DNA of 64,000 nucleotides, taken from Sacculina carcini. Lineage: Eukaryota > Arthropoda > Thecostraca > Sacculinidae. Location: positions 10,193,376 through 10,257,375 of the forward strand of contig OU696572.1 of assembly GCA_916048095.2 (NCBI GenBank), in the 5' to 3' direction. Positions 1-18,292 of the stretch are shown piece after piece. Under the pieces are notes generated by a model. The model ran no database searches. It saw only the letters and a list, made by a program, of their open reading frames with translations, and was not told the DNA's origin. The position numbers were made by a program, and so were the translations under genes. Numbering within the stretch: position 1 is the first letter of the stretch; each line of letters begins with the position of its first letter.

Positions 1-131
1 TAATTGAATAGACCGAAAATGATTGAGGGTCTCATGCAATTAACCAACTGAGTCAACTTTGAACACTAATATGCATGATGACTGTCATCCCCCCGAGCCT
101 CGACACAAATCTACGCCCTTGGCTCGAATCC
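1..131. repeat. Dispersed repeat, copy 1 (second copy 3124-3254)
   Basis: Bases 1-131 align almost without gaps to 3124-3254, sharing the core around 'ctcatgcaattaaccaac' and the C-run segment 'gtcatccccccgagcc'. Both copies lie just downstream, in the direction of transcription, of a zinc-finger exon: exon 9 ends at 175 and exon 6 at 3280. They could be copies of a short dispersed element or traces of an old segmental duplication in the gene. I see no coding capacity or terminal inverted repeats. Confidence 0.6.

Positions 132-174
<43 letters not shown>
132..174. repeat. (CA)n microsatellite
   Basis: This nearly pure CA run abuts the donor of zinc-finger exon 9. On the gene's own strand it reads GT, so the donor GAG|GTGTGTG grades directly into the repeat. 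Confidence 0.9.
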
Positions 175-7539
<7,365 letters not shown>

Positions 7540-7605
7540 ACGACTTCTGGAACAGCGCCTAAAAAATCAAGCCATCCAATCAATGAGCACGAACATCCCA
7601 AATGA

Positions 7606-8166
7606 ACATACAATGTACACTTTTATGCAATGTAAAAATTCAGGTAGAAATATTGTCGTTGCCCGAATTATTTATTCCATACAATAAAACATACAAAATA
7701 AATTCATAATATTGTAGTCAGTAAACGAACTCTCCTAGTAACTACAGGAACAATGATAACGTTATTAGTTTCTCCGTTCACCTCAGAACGGTAAACTTGA
7801 TGTTGTTATTGTTGTTGTTGTTGTTGACGTTACTCAGGTTGTCTGGCCGAGCAACCTCGATGTTATTGTTGTTGTTGTTGTTATTGGTTACTGAATACTG
7901 TAATCTTGATATTCTCACCGTAAACGTCTGAGACACGTTGTCTTTGAATGCTACGCGGCTGATATACGCTTCAATTTGTTTGTGATAAAAATCCAGAAAT
8001 ATTCGAGAAAAAAATCAAAAGAATAGAATAAATTAGAAAATACATTCAAATGTTTGAGAGATCATGATCAATATATATGAGTGAGCAATTTTGCAAGTAT
8101 TGCTCAGGTTGAGACAAAATCTGTGATTTTCTGGCGTTATTGCTTGTTATCGTAGTGTTTTTTGCG
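7606..8166. other. Intergenic region between divergent genes
   Basis: Lies between the minus-strand zinc-finger gene and the plus-strand phosphatase gene. It contains short (GTT)n runs near 7803-7830 and 7865-7890. It probably holds the promoters and noncoding first exons of both genes. I see no convincing TATA box. 'aataaa' strings near 7684 and 7701 are on the wrong strand to serve the minus-strand gene. Confidence 0.4.
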
Positions 8167-8528
8167 GTGAGTTTTTCGCATAAATTGTAATTTGCAATTA
8201 ATTGGGATTTAAGTGATGAAATTATAAGTGGTCATTTCCAGGATGACTTATCGTATCTTAGTTTGAGCGCTCATGGATTAATATATTGCTTGTTTCAACA
8301 CCAATTAATGGGTGTGTCTCGAATCATTTATCATATTTATTAGTTGGTTTTCTTCTTTATTTGATACGTTTCATTACATTTTGTGGCATGCATGCATTTA
8401 GTTATTTCATTGGACACGTTCTTTGCCTGTTAATGCCTGCGACATGGTGTTTATATTTAGTCTGATATGGTATGATTTGAGCGGTGTCCTATGGTAGTTT
8501 TTTGAAACAAATGCGAATACCGGGAGAG

Positions 8529-8530
<2 letters not shown>

Positions 8531-8594
<64 letters not shown>
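8531..8594. repeat. (TA)n microsatellite
   Basis: About 32 perfect TA dinucleotides. Confidence 0.95.
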
Positions 8595-8596
<2 letters not shown>

Positions 8597-8599
8597 TTA

Positions 8600-8770
8600 T
8601 GCCATTTATTGAACTTTCTAGACGATGAAGGATTTTCAAGTGTTATTGCTATTCTCCCCCTTGATAATCAAGGTGCATGGGGATTCTCTTTCTTTGCTCT
8701 CCGACTGTACAACTCGCTTCCTCCTTCTGTTCTATCATCCACTTCCTATTCCTCATTTTGTTCGGCACTC
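8600..8770 (+). mobile_element. LINE 3' tail fragment
   Basis: Translates to a LINE ORF2-like ending, with FALRLYNSLPPSVLSSTSYS followed by SFCSALLDHLISLF. This matches the common pattern LWNSLP..S..SFKS.L..HLF. It is short and upstream-truncated, followed by T-rich sequence to about 9100. Confidence 0.5.
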
Positions 8771-9280
8771 TTAGATCATTTGATTTCACTTTTCTTATCC
8801 TTCTCTTCTCTTTTCTTCGTATGCTTCAGTCTGATTTCTTACGCTTGCTCTGACCTTTTTATCTACTTTCTATTTGTGATGTATCTTAAGTCATGCTCTC
8901 TTTTGTGAGTTACTCTTGTGCTTGTTCATGTTTTGTGTTTCTCTTTGAATATTTTTGGCTTATCTTGCTGTTTAACGCTCGTGTATTTTTGGTATGCACT
9001 ATTGATAAATGTTGTTGGATTGCAATACTGTAATTTATGGTGTTGGCTTTCTTCCCATGCCACATTTTTTTAATTTGGATAATATCACTAGTAATCATTA
9101 CTACGAGGTACTGATTTGTGCTAATCTCTGTTTTTATTAACAGTATAGTTGGCCGTTTTTGCTTACACGCGCATGTGTGTTATCTATCTGTGCTCGTCTT
9201 TTCAGCGTCATCGGGGGCGACTTGTGAGCGTGTGTTATTTGGACACGCACGCCGCACACGCCTGTGCTTGTGTCTACACG

Positions 9281-12200
9281 ATGTCTGCTCTGGCCGATAA
9301 TGACGCGCGAACGCAAACCACCGACGCAGCAAGCGCGGCAGCCGTTGACGACGGAGAGTCGGTGATGTTGCGTTCTGCCTCCGTGGCTTTGACGCTGGTG
9401 GCCTCTTCTACCGTCGCCGGCGGCGTGGACGGTGCCGGGGTGGAGTCTCCCCGGCGACAGCCGATATCTGTGGCGGAGGTGACGCGGCGTACGGCGTGCA
9501 ATGGCCGCCGTCGCATGGAGGATCGGTCGGTGGTGATCGATGATCTTGCCGCGTACTCGCCGGCGGCTGCGTCAACTGACGCGCCGCCCACTGACGCTGC
9601 AGTGGCGTCCGGCGAGTGGCCGGACGTGTTCGGCTACTACGCCGTATTCGACGGTCACAGCGGTACGGTGGCGGCCGTGTTTTGTCATAATGAGCTGCAT
9701 CGAGCCGTTGCCGCATCGCCGTACATGCCGCTGCGTCCTGCGGACGCATTGGTCGACGCCTTTGCCGACGTGGAACGACGCTTTTGCGCCGACGAGCGTC
9801 GTAGTGGCTGTACGGCGTTGGTGACGCTGGTTGGCCGGCGGCATATATACGTGGCATGGGCCGGTGACTCGATAGCCGTGCTGAGTCGCGACGGCCGAGC
9901 GCAGCAGCTGGTGCACTGTCATCGGCCGGATCGCAACGATGAGCGCGCCAGGATCGAGCGGCTAGGCGGTATTGTTATGCATTATGGCTCGTGGCGAGTG
10001 CAGGGAGTGTTGTCGGTCACACGAGCCATCGGTGATATTGAACTGAAGCCATTTGTGACGGCGCAGCCGGCCGTCACGTGTGTTGAGCTGGACGGCAGCG
10101 AGGAGGTATTGGTGCTGGCCAGCGACGGTGTGTGGGAGCAGGTAGATGCCAATGAGATGATTGTCATTCTTTTGCAGCAGTCGGAAGCGTACGGCGAGCC
10201 GACCAATGACAAGAATGAGTTGGTACAGCGTGTGGAGCGGCTGGCGATTGAGCGTGGCTCGTCGGATAACATTTCGCTGATTGTAGTGTGGCTGCGCTCG
10301 CCACCACAGCCCGTTACCGACAATGTAGACGGTGCGTGTCCCTCTGGCGATGTTCGAGTCGGAACAATATGGAGCACTGACACCGAGCTAACTCCGAATC
10401 ATCTGGATGTATGCGCGTGGCCGGAAGATTTGTACACATCGCTGTGTGCAGCTGCCGATCAGCAAGAGCAGACAGAGTGTGTAAATACTCAGCAAGATGC
10501 TGTGTCTGCATCTGTTTGTGACTCGATTGACAGCGGTGGTGGTGGTGGTGGTGGTGGTGGAGTTAGTGGTGATGCGTTCAATATCGAGGCGCAGGTAGCA
10601 CGTGCACTGTCGCAGGTGTCTGCCTCCGAGGAGCAACGGCAGGAATCGTGCGGTGACGGATCAACGGACGATGTTATGATAGACAGCACTCTGGATGAGG
10701 TGGACGGGCTGGCAGAGGCCGATCTGGTCGATGATGCCGACACTGACAGTAGCAGTGACGATGAAGCGCAGTGGCGCTATGTAGGCAAGGGTAGTGACGC
10801 TCCGCTCGATACTGCTACTAGTGAAAACAACATCATTGAACAATCTGACCATCATATTGGCACTGAAGACCATGGTGACAGTGTAAACCGAGTGAACTCA
10901 GATTCGCTCCCACTAGACGTTCAATCTCGAAGCGAGGAGTTTCGTGCTGTTGACCAGCTGACAGCTTTTCTCAATCCTTCGGCTAGAGAGTTCGTTCCTC
11001 GAGCTGTGAGTGATAATGTTGTTACGTCCAGCACTGATCATGCGATCTGTGCGCAGTCAAACGCAGTCGAAGGCAAAATTGAAGCTCACCCAGCAGCTGA
11101 GAATGTTTCACAGAGCTCATCCGAGAATTTCCCAATTATTTCAGAACATGTAAATACCAATGCGTATTTCAATGATTCAGCAAAGATGATTCAGAGGGAA
11201 GATCAAGGAATGATGGATGAAGAACAGATGATTATTCGATCTAGTGCTGACACAGTGGATGCTCACGATGAAGTTTCCACTCACTTAAGCGACGTAGCTA
11301 CATTTGAGCAATCCGCTGACGATATTCTATCACCGAACGTTGTTTCTCCTGAATTATGTGTCTCTCGTGTGACGCCTAGCGAAGTTCAAACTATCCCGCA
11401 TGACGCAACCGACTTACTCAGTGGAGTTCAACGTGCATCCGAGGACATGCCTGCGGATTCTCTGATTAGCACAGCAGTTTCCGATCTTCTTGCATCGTCT
11501 AACGCCACTGCAAGTAATATTCCCACAAAGAGCGACACTTTGCTTCCTTTCGTATCATCAACTTCACCATCCGCCCCGCCACTCTCGAACGAACCTTTCG
11601 CACATACTGACGAGACCATGGTTAATACCTCATTCTCGTCGCCTGCCGTGGAAAAGCCGACTAGTGTGTCGTCTAATCAGCAGCTGACTAATTCTGATTT
11701 ATTAGCAAATTATTCTGATGGTCCTTCTTTGATTATGTCTGATAAGCAGTTGTCATTTGAAGTTATCACACAGGAAGAAGTAGAAGTTGTACGTGCTGAA
11801 TTAAAGGCTTTATCTCTCCAAGAAGAGGCAGCCCATCGGCTGGTCTCAGCTGGTGGTGCTCGAATCGAGGTTATCTCTGGACAGCATCCATTCAATGATA
11901 TAGGTCCACAACAGACTTCGAACATTGCTTCTATTGCTGATGAAGATGTTGTGGTTACCGGTGATAGCATCGTTGAGAAGTCAGATCCAACAGAGTCGTC
12001 TGTAGAACACGAAAATAGAAAACGTTCAACATCGGAAGCAGGCGAACTCACCTTGGTATCTGTGAGTAATGCAGTCCCGATTGGAAGTGATGTGTTGGCG
12101 TCTGGCGAATCCAATGCCTCAGTTCATCCCAGCTGTAATGATTTGAAGTCTTTGTGTGCAACTGAGTCGCTGGTAGTCACTTCCACCACCAGAGATCGTG

Positions 12201-13675
12201 ATACTGGCAGGACCGCTAGTATCAAGACATCTACGGCTTCATCTGTGAGCAAAACCACAGTCAAATCTGCTACTGCTAAGACGACGAAAAGCAATGTGCG
12301 CTCTACTGTGGTAGCCAAACAGCAGACGCTTGCAAATAAGTCTGTAGCATCGTCAACCAGCGCCGTTACCAAAACAGCTCGTGGCACAACCTCCAAACCT
12401 TCAACGTCCACGGGTGTATTGTCGCGAGACGTTGGCAGAACTGCATTGTCTGCTCGTCCGAGAACAACAGTGTCTACTCATCCTAAGTCTTCAGTTTCTG
12501 CTGGTCCAACATCCACGGTACCATCACGATCTACAGCAGTATCTGCATCGTCCCGTGCTGCAGCTAAGTCGGCAACGTCCGGCTCAGCTGCTGGAAGCGG
12601 CCGTCTACAGTCCAAGACGTCTGCTTCTGTAGCTTCTAAGGGTGGTAGTGGTGTTCCACTGTCTCGTGTTTCTTCCAGTGCTGTTCGCGCTGTGAAAGGT
12701 TCCGCAAACGGCGTGTCCGTGCCGGCCGTTGCTCGTGTTGGCGGGAAAATGCCGACAAAGACAGCTCCCAACGCTGGCAAAACGGCAAAGTCAGTCGCAT
12801 CTGCTGAGAGGGGTGTGCCAAAAAGAATGGGGCCAAGTTCGCCCGTCAAATCGCAAGTATCGTCCGTCGCAGGTGCTGCTGCAGCCAAAACATCCTCTTC
12901 CTCGCGTCCAACTACCATCAAGATGTCGCCAACTGCTGGCAAGCCGGCAGCGAGGGCAACTGCTGCAGGAGCCACTTCTAAGATGGTTCCCACCACTTCT
13001 ACACGCGTTAAATCACCTGGTACTACTCTGGCCAAGAAACCGTCCACATCGACAGTGGCACCAACTTCGAGAGCTCGTCCTGTCGTGAACTTGTCTAGGA
13101 AGCCCGCAATAGGCGAACATAAAAACGAGCGCGCAGGAGCGAAGGTCGGTGCGGTCTTGTCACCTAGCAAAAAGACTTCACCTAACAAAGCCGCGTTGCC
13201 GAGCAAAACAGCATTACCTGCGAAATCAGCTCCTGTGGGCAAGACGACTTCTTCGAAGACTGTAGGTAGCAGTATGTCTGCGTCATCTCCGAGTGCTCAG
13301 AAGAAATCGGCTTTAGGCACTTCCAGACCCGTAAGAGCTTCGTTGATTCCAGGCAAATCACCTGTGGGTAACGGAAAGGGGGTTAAGTCGAAATGTGCTC
13401 CTAAGACAACGACAAATGCGGACCACTCTCTGCATAAGGAAGAGACCAAGGAAGTAGAAGACGTACTGCTTGCTATTCATAACAGTGTCGATTGTAATGG
13501 GGACGACGAGATTTTCCTGACGTTGAACGGTGCGTCGCACAAACCAGATACTCATTGTTTGCCCGAAAATGCTGAAGACTTGTCTTCTGCGTCGTCACCG
13601 TTAATATCCATTACCAATTATGATAACGAGGCTTGTGGTGTTGATGCTGGAGGGATTCCAGAAGTGAGCTCCTAG
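9281..13675 (+). CDS. PP2C-family (PPM1E/F-like) Ser/Thr phosphatase with giant tail
   Basis: Single coding exon of 1464 codons from the ATG at 9281, chosen because a splice acceptor ends at 9205. The catalytic domain covers about residues 65-345: RRMED (D81), YYAVFDGHSG (D124), a GCTALV-type strand, VAWAGD (D196), HRPDRNDERARIERLGG, GSWRVQGVLSVTRAIGD, LASDGVWE (D282) and GSSDN (D329). All metal-binding acidic positions of PP2C are present, so it should be an active Mg/Mn-dependent phosphatase. The 'HRPDR.DE..RIE.LGG' and 'W.V.G.LSV.RAIGD' blocks resemble PPM1E/PPM1F (POPX). The remaining 1100 residues are low complexity: a Gly run, a long acidic Ser/Asp/Glu part, then about 400 residues rich in Lys, Ser, Thr, Ala and Pro with almost no acidic residues, then a short acidic end. 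The basic part recalls microtubule- or nucleic-acid-binding tails. Confidence 0.9.
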   Translation: MSALADNDARTQTTDAASAAAVDDGESVMLRSASVALTLVASSTVAGGVDGAGVESPRRQPISVAEVTRRTACNGRRRMEDRSVVIDDLAAYSPAAASTDAPPTDAAVASGEWPDVFGYYAVFDGHSGTVAAVFCHNELHRAVAASPYMPLRPADALVDAFADVERRFCADERRSGCTALVTLVGRRHIYVAWAGDSIAVLSRDGRAQQLVHCHRPDRNDERARIERLGGIVMHYGSWRVQGVLSVTRAIGDIELKPFVTAQPAVTCVELDGSEEVLVLASDGVWEQVDANEMIVILLQQSEAYGEPTNDKNELVQRVERLAIERGSSDNISLIVVWLRSPPQPVTDNVDGACPSGDVRVGTIWSTDTELTPNHLDVCAWPEDLYTSLCAAADQQEQTECVNTQQDAVSASVCDSIDSGGGGGGGGGVSGDAFNIEAQVARALSQVSASEEQRQESCGDGSTDDVMIDSTLDEVDGLAEADLVDDADTDSSSDDEAQWRYVGKGSDAPLDTATSENNIIEQSDHHIGTEDHGDSVNRVNSDSLPLDVQSRSEEFRAVDQLTAFLNPSAREFVPRAVSDNVVTSSTDHAICAQSNAVEGKIEAHPAAENVSQSSSENFPIISEHVNTNAYFNDSAKMIQREDQGMMDEEQMIIRSSADTVDAHDEVSTHLSDVATFEQSADDILSPNVVSPELCVSRVTPSEVQTIPHDATDLLSGVQRASEDMPADSLISTAVSDLLASSNATASNIPTKSDTLLPFVSSTSPSAPPLSNEPFAHTDETMVNTSFSSPAVEKPTSVSSNQQLTNSDLLANYSDGPSLIMSDKQLSFEVITQEEVEVVRAELKALSLQEEAAHRLVSAGGARIEVISGQHPFNDIGPQQTSNIASIADEDVVVTGDSIVEKSDPTESSVEHENRKRSTSEAGELTLVSVSNAVPIGSDVLASGESNASVHPSCNDLKSLCATESLVVTSTTRDRDTGRTASIKTSTASSVSKTTVKSATAKTTKSNVRSTVVAKQQTLANKSVASSTSAVTKTARGTTSKPSTSTGVLSRDVGRTALSARPRTTVSTHPKSSVSAGPTSTVPSRSTAVSASSRAAAKSATSGSAAGSGRLQSKTSASVASKGGSGVPLSRVSSSAVRAVKGSANGVSVPAVARVGGKMPTKTAPNAGKTAKSVASAERGVPKRMGPSSPVKSQVSSVAGAAAAKTSSSSRPTTIKMSPTAGKPAARATAAGATSKMVPTTSTRVKSPGTTLAKKPSTSTVAPTSRARPVVNLSRKPAIGEHKNERAGAKVGAVLSPSKKTSPNKAALPSKTALPAKSAPVGKTTSSKTVGSSMSASSPSAQKKSALGTSRPVRASLIPGKSPVGNGKGVKSKCAPKTTTNADHSLHKEETKEVEDVLLAIHNSVDCNGDDEIFLTLNGASHKPDTHCLPENAEDLSSASSPLISITNYDNEACGVDAGGIPEVSS

Positions 13676-14539
13676 AGCCAGGTCGTGTATTGAATTACAC
13701 TGAACAAAGTTTGTTGTATTGGAAACAGGTGCACTATGTGTTCACTCATCGAGCAAATTTGGCTGAATGCTGTGCATAGCTTTGTTGTTTTTGTGTTCAC
13801 AATGAAGGTTGATCATGGATATTGCTGTAATCAGTTGTACATTATGTCGCTTGAATTTATCTCTGTTTTGATTGGCTAGGATCAGAGTATGAGATTAATT
13901 GCGAGCTGTACAAAGAACGGTACTTCCATCGAAGCAGATTTGCATTTTTTTGCCGAAGTAATTTTTGTGTGTTCTACTTATCGGTGTGGTGTTCGGTGCT
14001 GTGTTATTCATGTGCTGCATCGCACTTTACTTGTGTGTAATATTTATGGTGCCTTCAATGTTTTTGCACTGCTATTTTCCAAGTCTACTCTATGTTACTG
14101 ATTGTGGGTGGGAAGCCACTTTTTGCGAGCAATTGTATGCGATGGCTAAGGTGAGTAATCGTTCGAACAGGGCTGTCGGTCAGGCTTGATTTGCCACTTG
14201 ACAAATGGTTGCGCTTCTGTTCTGTAAAGAGTCGCGCATTGGACGGTTGAATTTAGTTCATTGTGGGTGCATCGGTTTGAACTCAATTCTCCAGAACATG
14301 TGTCCTGTGTGTGTCGAACTGTTTTGCGTGTGAGAGGTCATGTTTCGTGATGGAAATTATCTCGAATTTGTCTCGGGCCATTTGATTGGATGATGCATTT
14401 CTGTTTCGTGCTTCAGTTGCAGATTCGTTGCTTTTCGCGCTCTTCGGCAAATTTAATCTATTGGCGTGCAAAAGCAATGACATCCAGATACTGATGCTCG
14501 CGTATCTCGAGATTGATCTTTATTGAGTTGAAATAAAAC
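13676..14539 (+). other. Probable 3' UTR of the PP2C gene
   Basis: There is no open frame of note after the stop. The first good poly(A) signal in this direction is AATAAA at 14534-14539. If used, the 3' UTR is about 870 bases and its last 240 bases fall within duplicated block A, so block B carries a detached copy (signal near 38033). Confidence 0.4.
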
Positions 14540-14958
14540 TCAGGCCTCTTGTTGCTTTTTTCCATTGGTTGTGTGATTACTTTCCAGCGTGTTGCTATCA
14601 TTAATCTTTCATACCATCGCTGGCTCGATTTTCTGGTCATTATTATTTGTATCAAGTATATTCATAGTTGATGGATCGTTTTAATCAATCTTGTGTGTGC
14701 AGCCTGGCTTTTCCCATTAAAAAGGAGTGCTGATGGAGTGTCCGTGTGTATTGCGTGACTGATTTTGGCTGAAGTAATTTGAAATTTGTGTTGAATACAG
14801 GCGTTCACCAACTTCAGTCTCCATAAAGACTCGCTTCGCTTGAAAAAACAATAGGTCAAAAATCGCATCAAACGGCGATCGTTTACACTCAAGTCCTTCT
14901 TTTTATAATTGGCTAGTTTCTTTACCACTGTGAAAAATCAAACGAAACAACTGAAATA

Positions 14959-15273
14959 TCGTTCAACCTCTATTTGAGCGGTATGCCGTTCTATTTTTCA
15001 AAAATGCCTCCGTGGTGCCGTTGAGTTGGTGGGTGTCGCTCCACTGTTCGACAGGCTGATCCGAATTTTTCGGACACGGTGAATTTGATGAATAAAAAAT
15101 CAGCTGATGTATGTGTATTTATTTAACAAATTACACAAATACAGTGTGATTACTAGTAACTGAGCACAAAATCACACTAATAATAACCAGTCTGTCATAA
15201 CTATTGCCAAAAGACAATTAAACAGGGACGAATTAAATTAATTCGAGGGTGCGTTTAATTAGAGGTTTTACGG
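14959..15273. mobile_element. pogo/Tigger-like MITE, complete copy in block A
   Basis: Left end TCGTTCAACCTCTATTTGAG and right end (inverse) CCGTAAAACCTCTAATTAAA form imperfect inverted repeats sharing AACCTCTA, flanked by TA on both sides. The interior is noncoding. The array units start inside this element: the right half, from 'gagcacaaaatcacac' at 15162, recurs at the head of each later unit. Confidence 0.6.
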
Positions 15274-15903
15274 TATATTTACAGAGACCACTTCACACTG
15301 TCCTGTAAGACCTCACTTCACTAGAGGAGTTCAAACACGATTAATACACATAACACAACAACACACAAGGCGAGGAAATATCACGCAAATGAATACGAAT
15401 AGGATTTATGTTGTCATTCGAATATACACAGGCTTCATAAATTCAACGTTCCAGCACAGAATGAACACTGCTGACTCATAGAATATTGTGGTCTTGCATT
15501 GTGTGGTTTACTCACCACACAACGTTGATTTTTGACGCAATGCTGGGCTGGAGTGCATGATAAAAATGCAGGCAAAATAGATGCTTGTGGAGCGTTGTTC
15601 TTAATAAGCTGTCATCAAAACCTCTGGTGGATAGCATGAAATAATTACTTTTTCTTCTCAAAATTACAGGAATATGTTCACTTTTTCTCATTTGAAGCTA
15701 TAATAATTAATTATTTACAATTATATACACATTTTAAATTGCCTTTAAGATGGAGTTACAATTAAATATGCGCACAACGGAACGAAATATGTTGTATGTT
15801 TTATACATTTGTCATTTAATAGATTTACATTCAACGATTCCACTCAGCGCACAGAAATTAGAAAAAAAGAAAAGAGAGCATAAAAATAACACACGCACAC
15901 GCA

Positions 15904-15941
<38 letters not shown>

Positions 15942-16122
15942 GGTCTTGCGTTCGTTTTTACGAAAATTCCGTTGAAATTTTTCCCAAAGGTTAAATACAC
16001 GTCTATATTTTTGTGCAGACAAAAAACCCGCCATCCATATAGCCTTATTTTTTTGTCGTGTAACGTGCGGTCAATGGCGAGCGATATACTGTGACTCATG
16101 AGATCAGGTGTGATTAATCTGC

Positions 16123-16226
16123 TATATAACTGGACTTTCAGCGCAGCGGTGGCAGTACATTGACGACCGCTTCTCGAGTCACACCTGTGTTGCGTAGAAG
16201 TCCGCAATCAACGGTGATAATCACAG
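16123..16226 (+). promoter_or_regulatory. TATA box and noncoding exon 1, unit 1
   Basis: TATATAA at 16123-16129, then a predicted start near 16153 and a strong donor TCACAG|GTGAGA after 16226. The leader has no ATG. The same module is conserved in units 2-5 and joins the acceptor 'gtcttgcag' ending at 17929, nine bases before the coding ATG. Confidence 0.6.
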
Positions 16227-17110
16227 GTGAGATGACACAATGCTGAGCGTATAATTGGCTTGTACCGTAGATCGCGGACATTACAGTCAAATTTTAATTG
16301 AAAATTCTACTTCATATTTCCCATGGTAATTTCGGTTGGCTGCTAATGTTGTCAAGGTAAAAAATCCAGTCTGCCAAAGTTTTACTTATCTAAAAGAACT
16401 AGCTTCATTGTAATATGAAATTTACCAATGTTAATCAAGTACAAGTATGTGCAATAGTTTGATGGAAAACGTAAATTATCACGTAGATGATAGAAAATGA
16501 CGGATTTGTTCTCAACATATTGTAAATGTGAAACAAAAGGATATTTTGAAAAATATTATCGGAGAAAGGTTCCAATTTTGGGTGGGCTTATTGGAGCGTA
16601 CTACTTGAAAACCCTAGTGTATTTCAGATGAGCATTTGGAACGGTACCAACTGTAGTTCTTGGCAAATTCTTATTTGGAGTCGATGTTTCCTGAGGTCTT
16701 TCAACCAATTAAGGCAAAAAGGGCACATGGACAATAGACCCAGGACCGTTGCTAGCTTACTGGAGGCCCTAAGTAAGCAACAATCAGAGGTCCTAGAATT
16801 TTACACATAATCGAATTGGTGTTTCACTTATACCTTTCATCTTTTGATAGCGTAGACTCAGAAAATAAAAAGAGTAATAGTAAATCAAGTATTAATACGT
16901 GAAAAAAAAATATAATGATAAAAAATCAAATTGAAAAAAAAAGAATTGGACAAAGCTACACGAAGTGGTATACATGTATGATAATTTATGAAATAAAAAT
17001 GCCTCAAAGCTGCGATGTATCTTAATGAATATTAATCCTCGAACTAGCAAAAGGGCACTATTGAAAACAATTACATCTTTACTGTGACTCCAGTTGTTGA
17101 GGTCTGTACG

Positions 17111-17284
17111 CAGTGGCGGCACCATAGAGGGGGAATGGTCAGGCTGAATTATCCCCACAAATTCCCTGAGCCCCTCAAATTGCCATGATAAACATGAACA
17201 TTTCGAGTGGAGTTTCTCATGTTTCGCCAAGCCCGCCTATCTATTTCCTTAACCCCCCTCAGGAAAATACTGGCGCCGCCACTG
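17111..17284. mobile_element. Small hAT-like MITE in unit 1 intron
   Basis: Ends CAGTGGCGGCACC and, inverted, CAGTGGCGGCGCC; 174 bp, noncoding. Copies sit at the same place in units 2-5 (21933-22115, 45453-45635, 49982-50155, 54511-54685), so it predates amplification. No clear target duplication remains. Confidence 0.65.
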
Positions 17285-17435
17285 CAGCTAGTACACTCCC
17301 CTGGGCTGCACCGGTTATAGCGGACACGCCAGCATAAATGCAATGCAATTTTGCAATTCATTGACATAGATGAGAAAATGAGGAGTGGAAGTGATGTGAT
17401 GCAAGTCATATTGAAAGTGATTTGAGAAAACAGTG

Positions 17436-17566
17436 CTCTGTTAGTTAAAGGTTAAAGGTCTAAGTGACAGCTGCTACACAGGAATAAGCCGAAGCTTATG
17501 AATACACAGGTGTGTCCCGTGCAGCTCGCTGCCACCGCAGAACCGACCATCTCCATGCTATGACGA
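17436..17566 (-). mobile_element. Truncated tRNA-Val SINE, unit 1
   Basis: 3' part of the SINE at 6990 in inverse orientation, beginning with the 'gttaaaggt' tail repeats and cut at 'ctatgacg'. Equivalent truncated copies are near 22270-22404 (unit 2), 45790-45924 (unit 3), 50310-50434 (unit 4) and 58187-58270 (unit 6). Confidence 0.7.
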
Positions 17567-17938
17567 ATTGACGCTATACAATACAACTTATATTGATTTA
17601 TTCTGGCAGACTGGAAAATGATAATAAAAATACGGACGTACTTCAGCTATTTCTTCCTTCAATAAGCATGTTCGTAATTATTAATGAAATCAAAACGATA
17701 CAGATATTTGTCAGATATATACATATGTGTTATCATAAATTTCAAATCAATCAATTTTCTGGTAGTTGACCACGTTTTATGATCTGAACTGAACGCTCAA
17801 ATTCGTCTTAGTTCAGTTGAGTGTCGGATGCTCACTATTCCACTTTGTAGCTTGATATTTGAGCATGTGATATCGTGTATAGCGTACCATTTAACACCAC
17901 TATTTGTCTGGGTTGAATGTGTCTTGCAGGCGTGAAAA

Positions 17939-18292
17939 ATGACGGGTGTCTGGCTGCGGAATTGGCTTCGATGGAGCAATAGTGTGGCTATGGTGGCGGT
18001 TTATATAGCAGTCATGTTGTCAATTGTCGGGCACACCGCTAGCATAATTAACGTGGACCTCAACGGGGGGCTGCGCGAATTTGCCCCGTGCTCTTGTTCG
18101 GAACAGTTGGACGATGGCTATAAGAATTGTCTGAGGGACGAGGGTACCAACGAAGCCACGTGTGAGTGCATCTACATGATCCACATTGATGGCGACAACA
18201 TCACATATGTCTGCTCGATTGACACGTCGCCCGAGCCAAATTTCAACGAAACCAATTTCAATGACTTTATCTTCGGATATTTGAACGACTGA
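17939..18292 (+). CDS. Small secreted six-cysteine protein, type 1, unit 1
   Basis: 117 aa, family unrecognised. Residues about 16-34 (AMVAVYIAVMLSIVGHTAS) are a hydrophobic signal or anchor after a short basic, Trp-containing N-terminus (MTGVWLRNWLRW). The mature part of about 82 residues has Cys51-x-Cys53-x10-Cys64-x10-Cys75-x-Cys77-x14-Cys92, enough for three disulfides, and two N-glycosylation sequons (NIT near 88, NET near 103). The tail is rich in Asn, Phe and Asp and ends GYLND. The ATG lies nine bases after a splice acceptor, so the whole protein is in one exon. A (TA)n run and AATAAA at 18602 follow. Probably exported and disulfide-stabilised; role unknown, with secreted effector, defence peptide or venom-like protein as possibilities. 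Differs from the other type 1 copies by one to a few residues. Confidence 0.75.
   Translation: MTGVWLRNWLRWSNSVAMVAVYIAVMLSIVGHTASIINVDLNGGLREFAPCSCSEQLDDGYKNCLRDEGTNEATCECIYMIHIDGDNITYVCSIDTSPEPNFNETNFNDFIFGYLND

Larger units (their letters stand above)
8167..9205 (+). other. Probable 5' UTR intron of the PP2C gene
   Basis: A strong donor GCG|GTGAGT at 8166/8167 and a strong acceptor 'ctcgtcttttcag' ending at 9205 would remove 1039 bases. The acceptor explains why the ATG at 9149 should not be used: it would lie inside the intron, and the first ATG after the acceptor is 9281. The intron contains a (TA)n run and a LINE tail. Confidence 0.55.

Noticed and set aside
9149-9280. Upstream ATG at 9149 as start of the phosphatase
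   Set aside because: It lies before the strong acceptor ending at 9205, and the added residues are Cys/His-rich and unlike a PP2C N-terminus.
12478-13242. 254-codon antisense frame in the phosphatase tail
   Set aside because: Shadow of a low-complexity GC-rich coding region.
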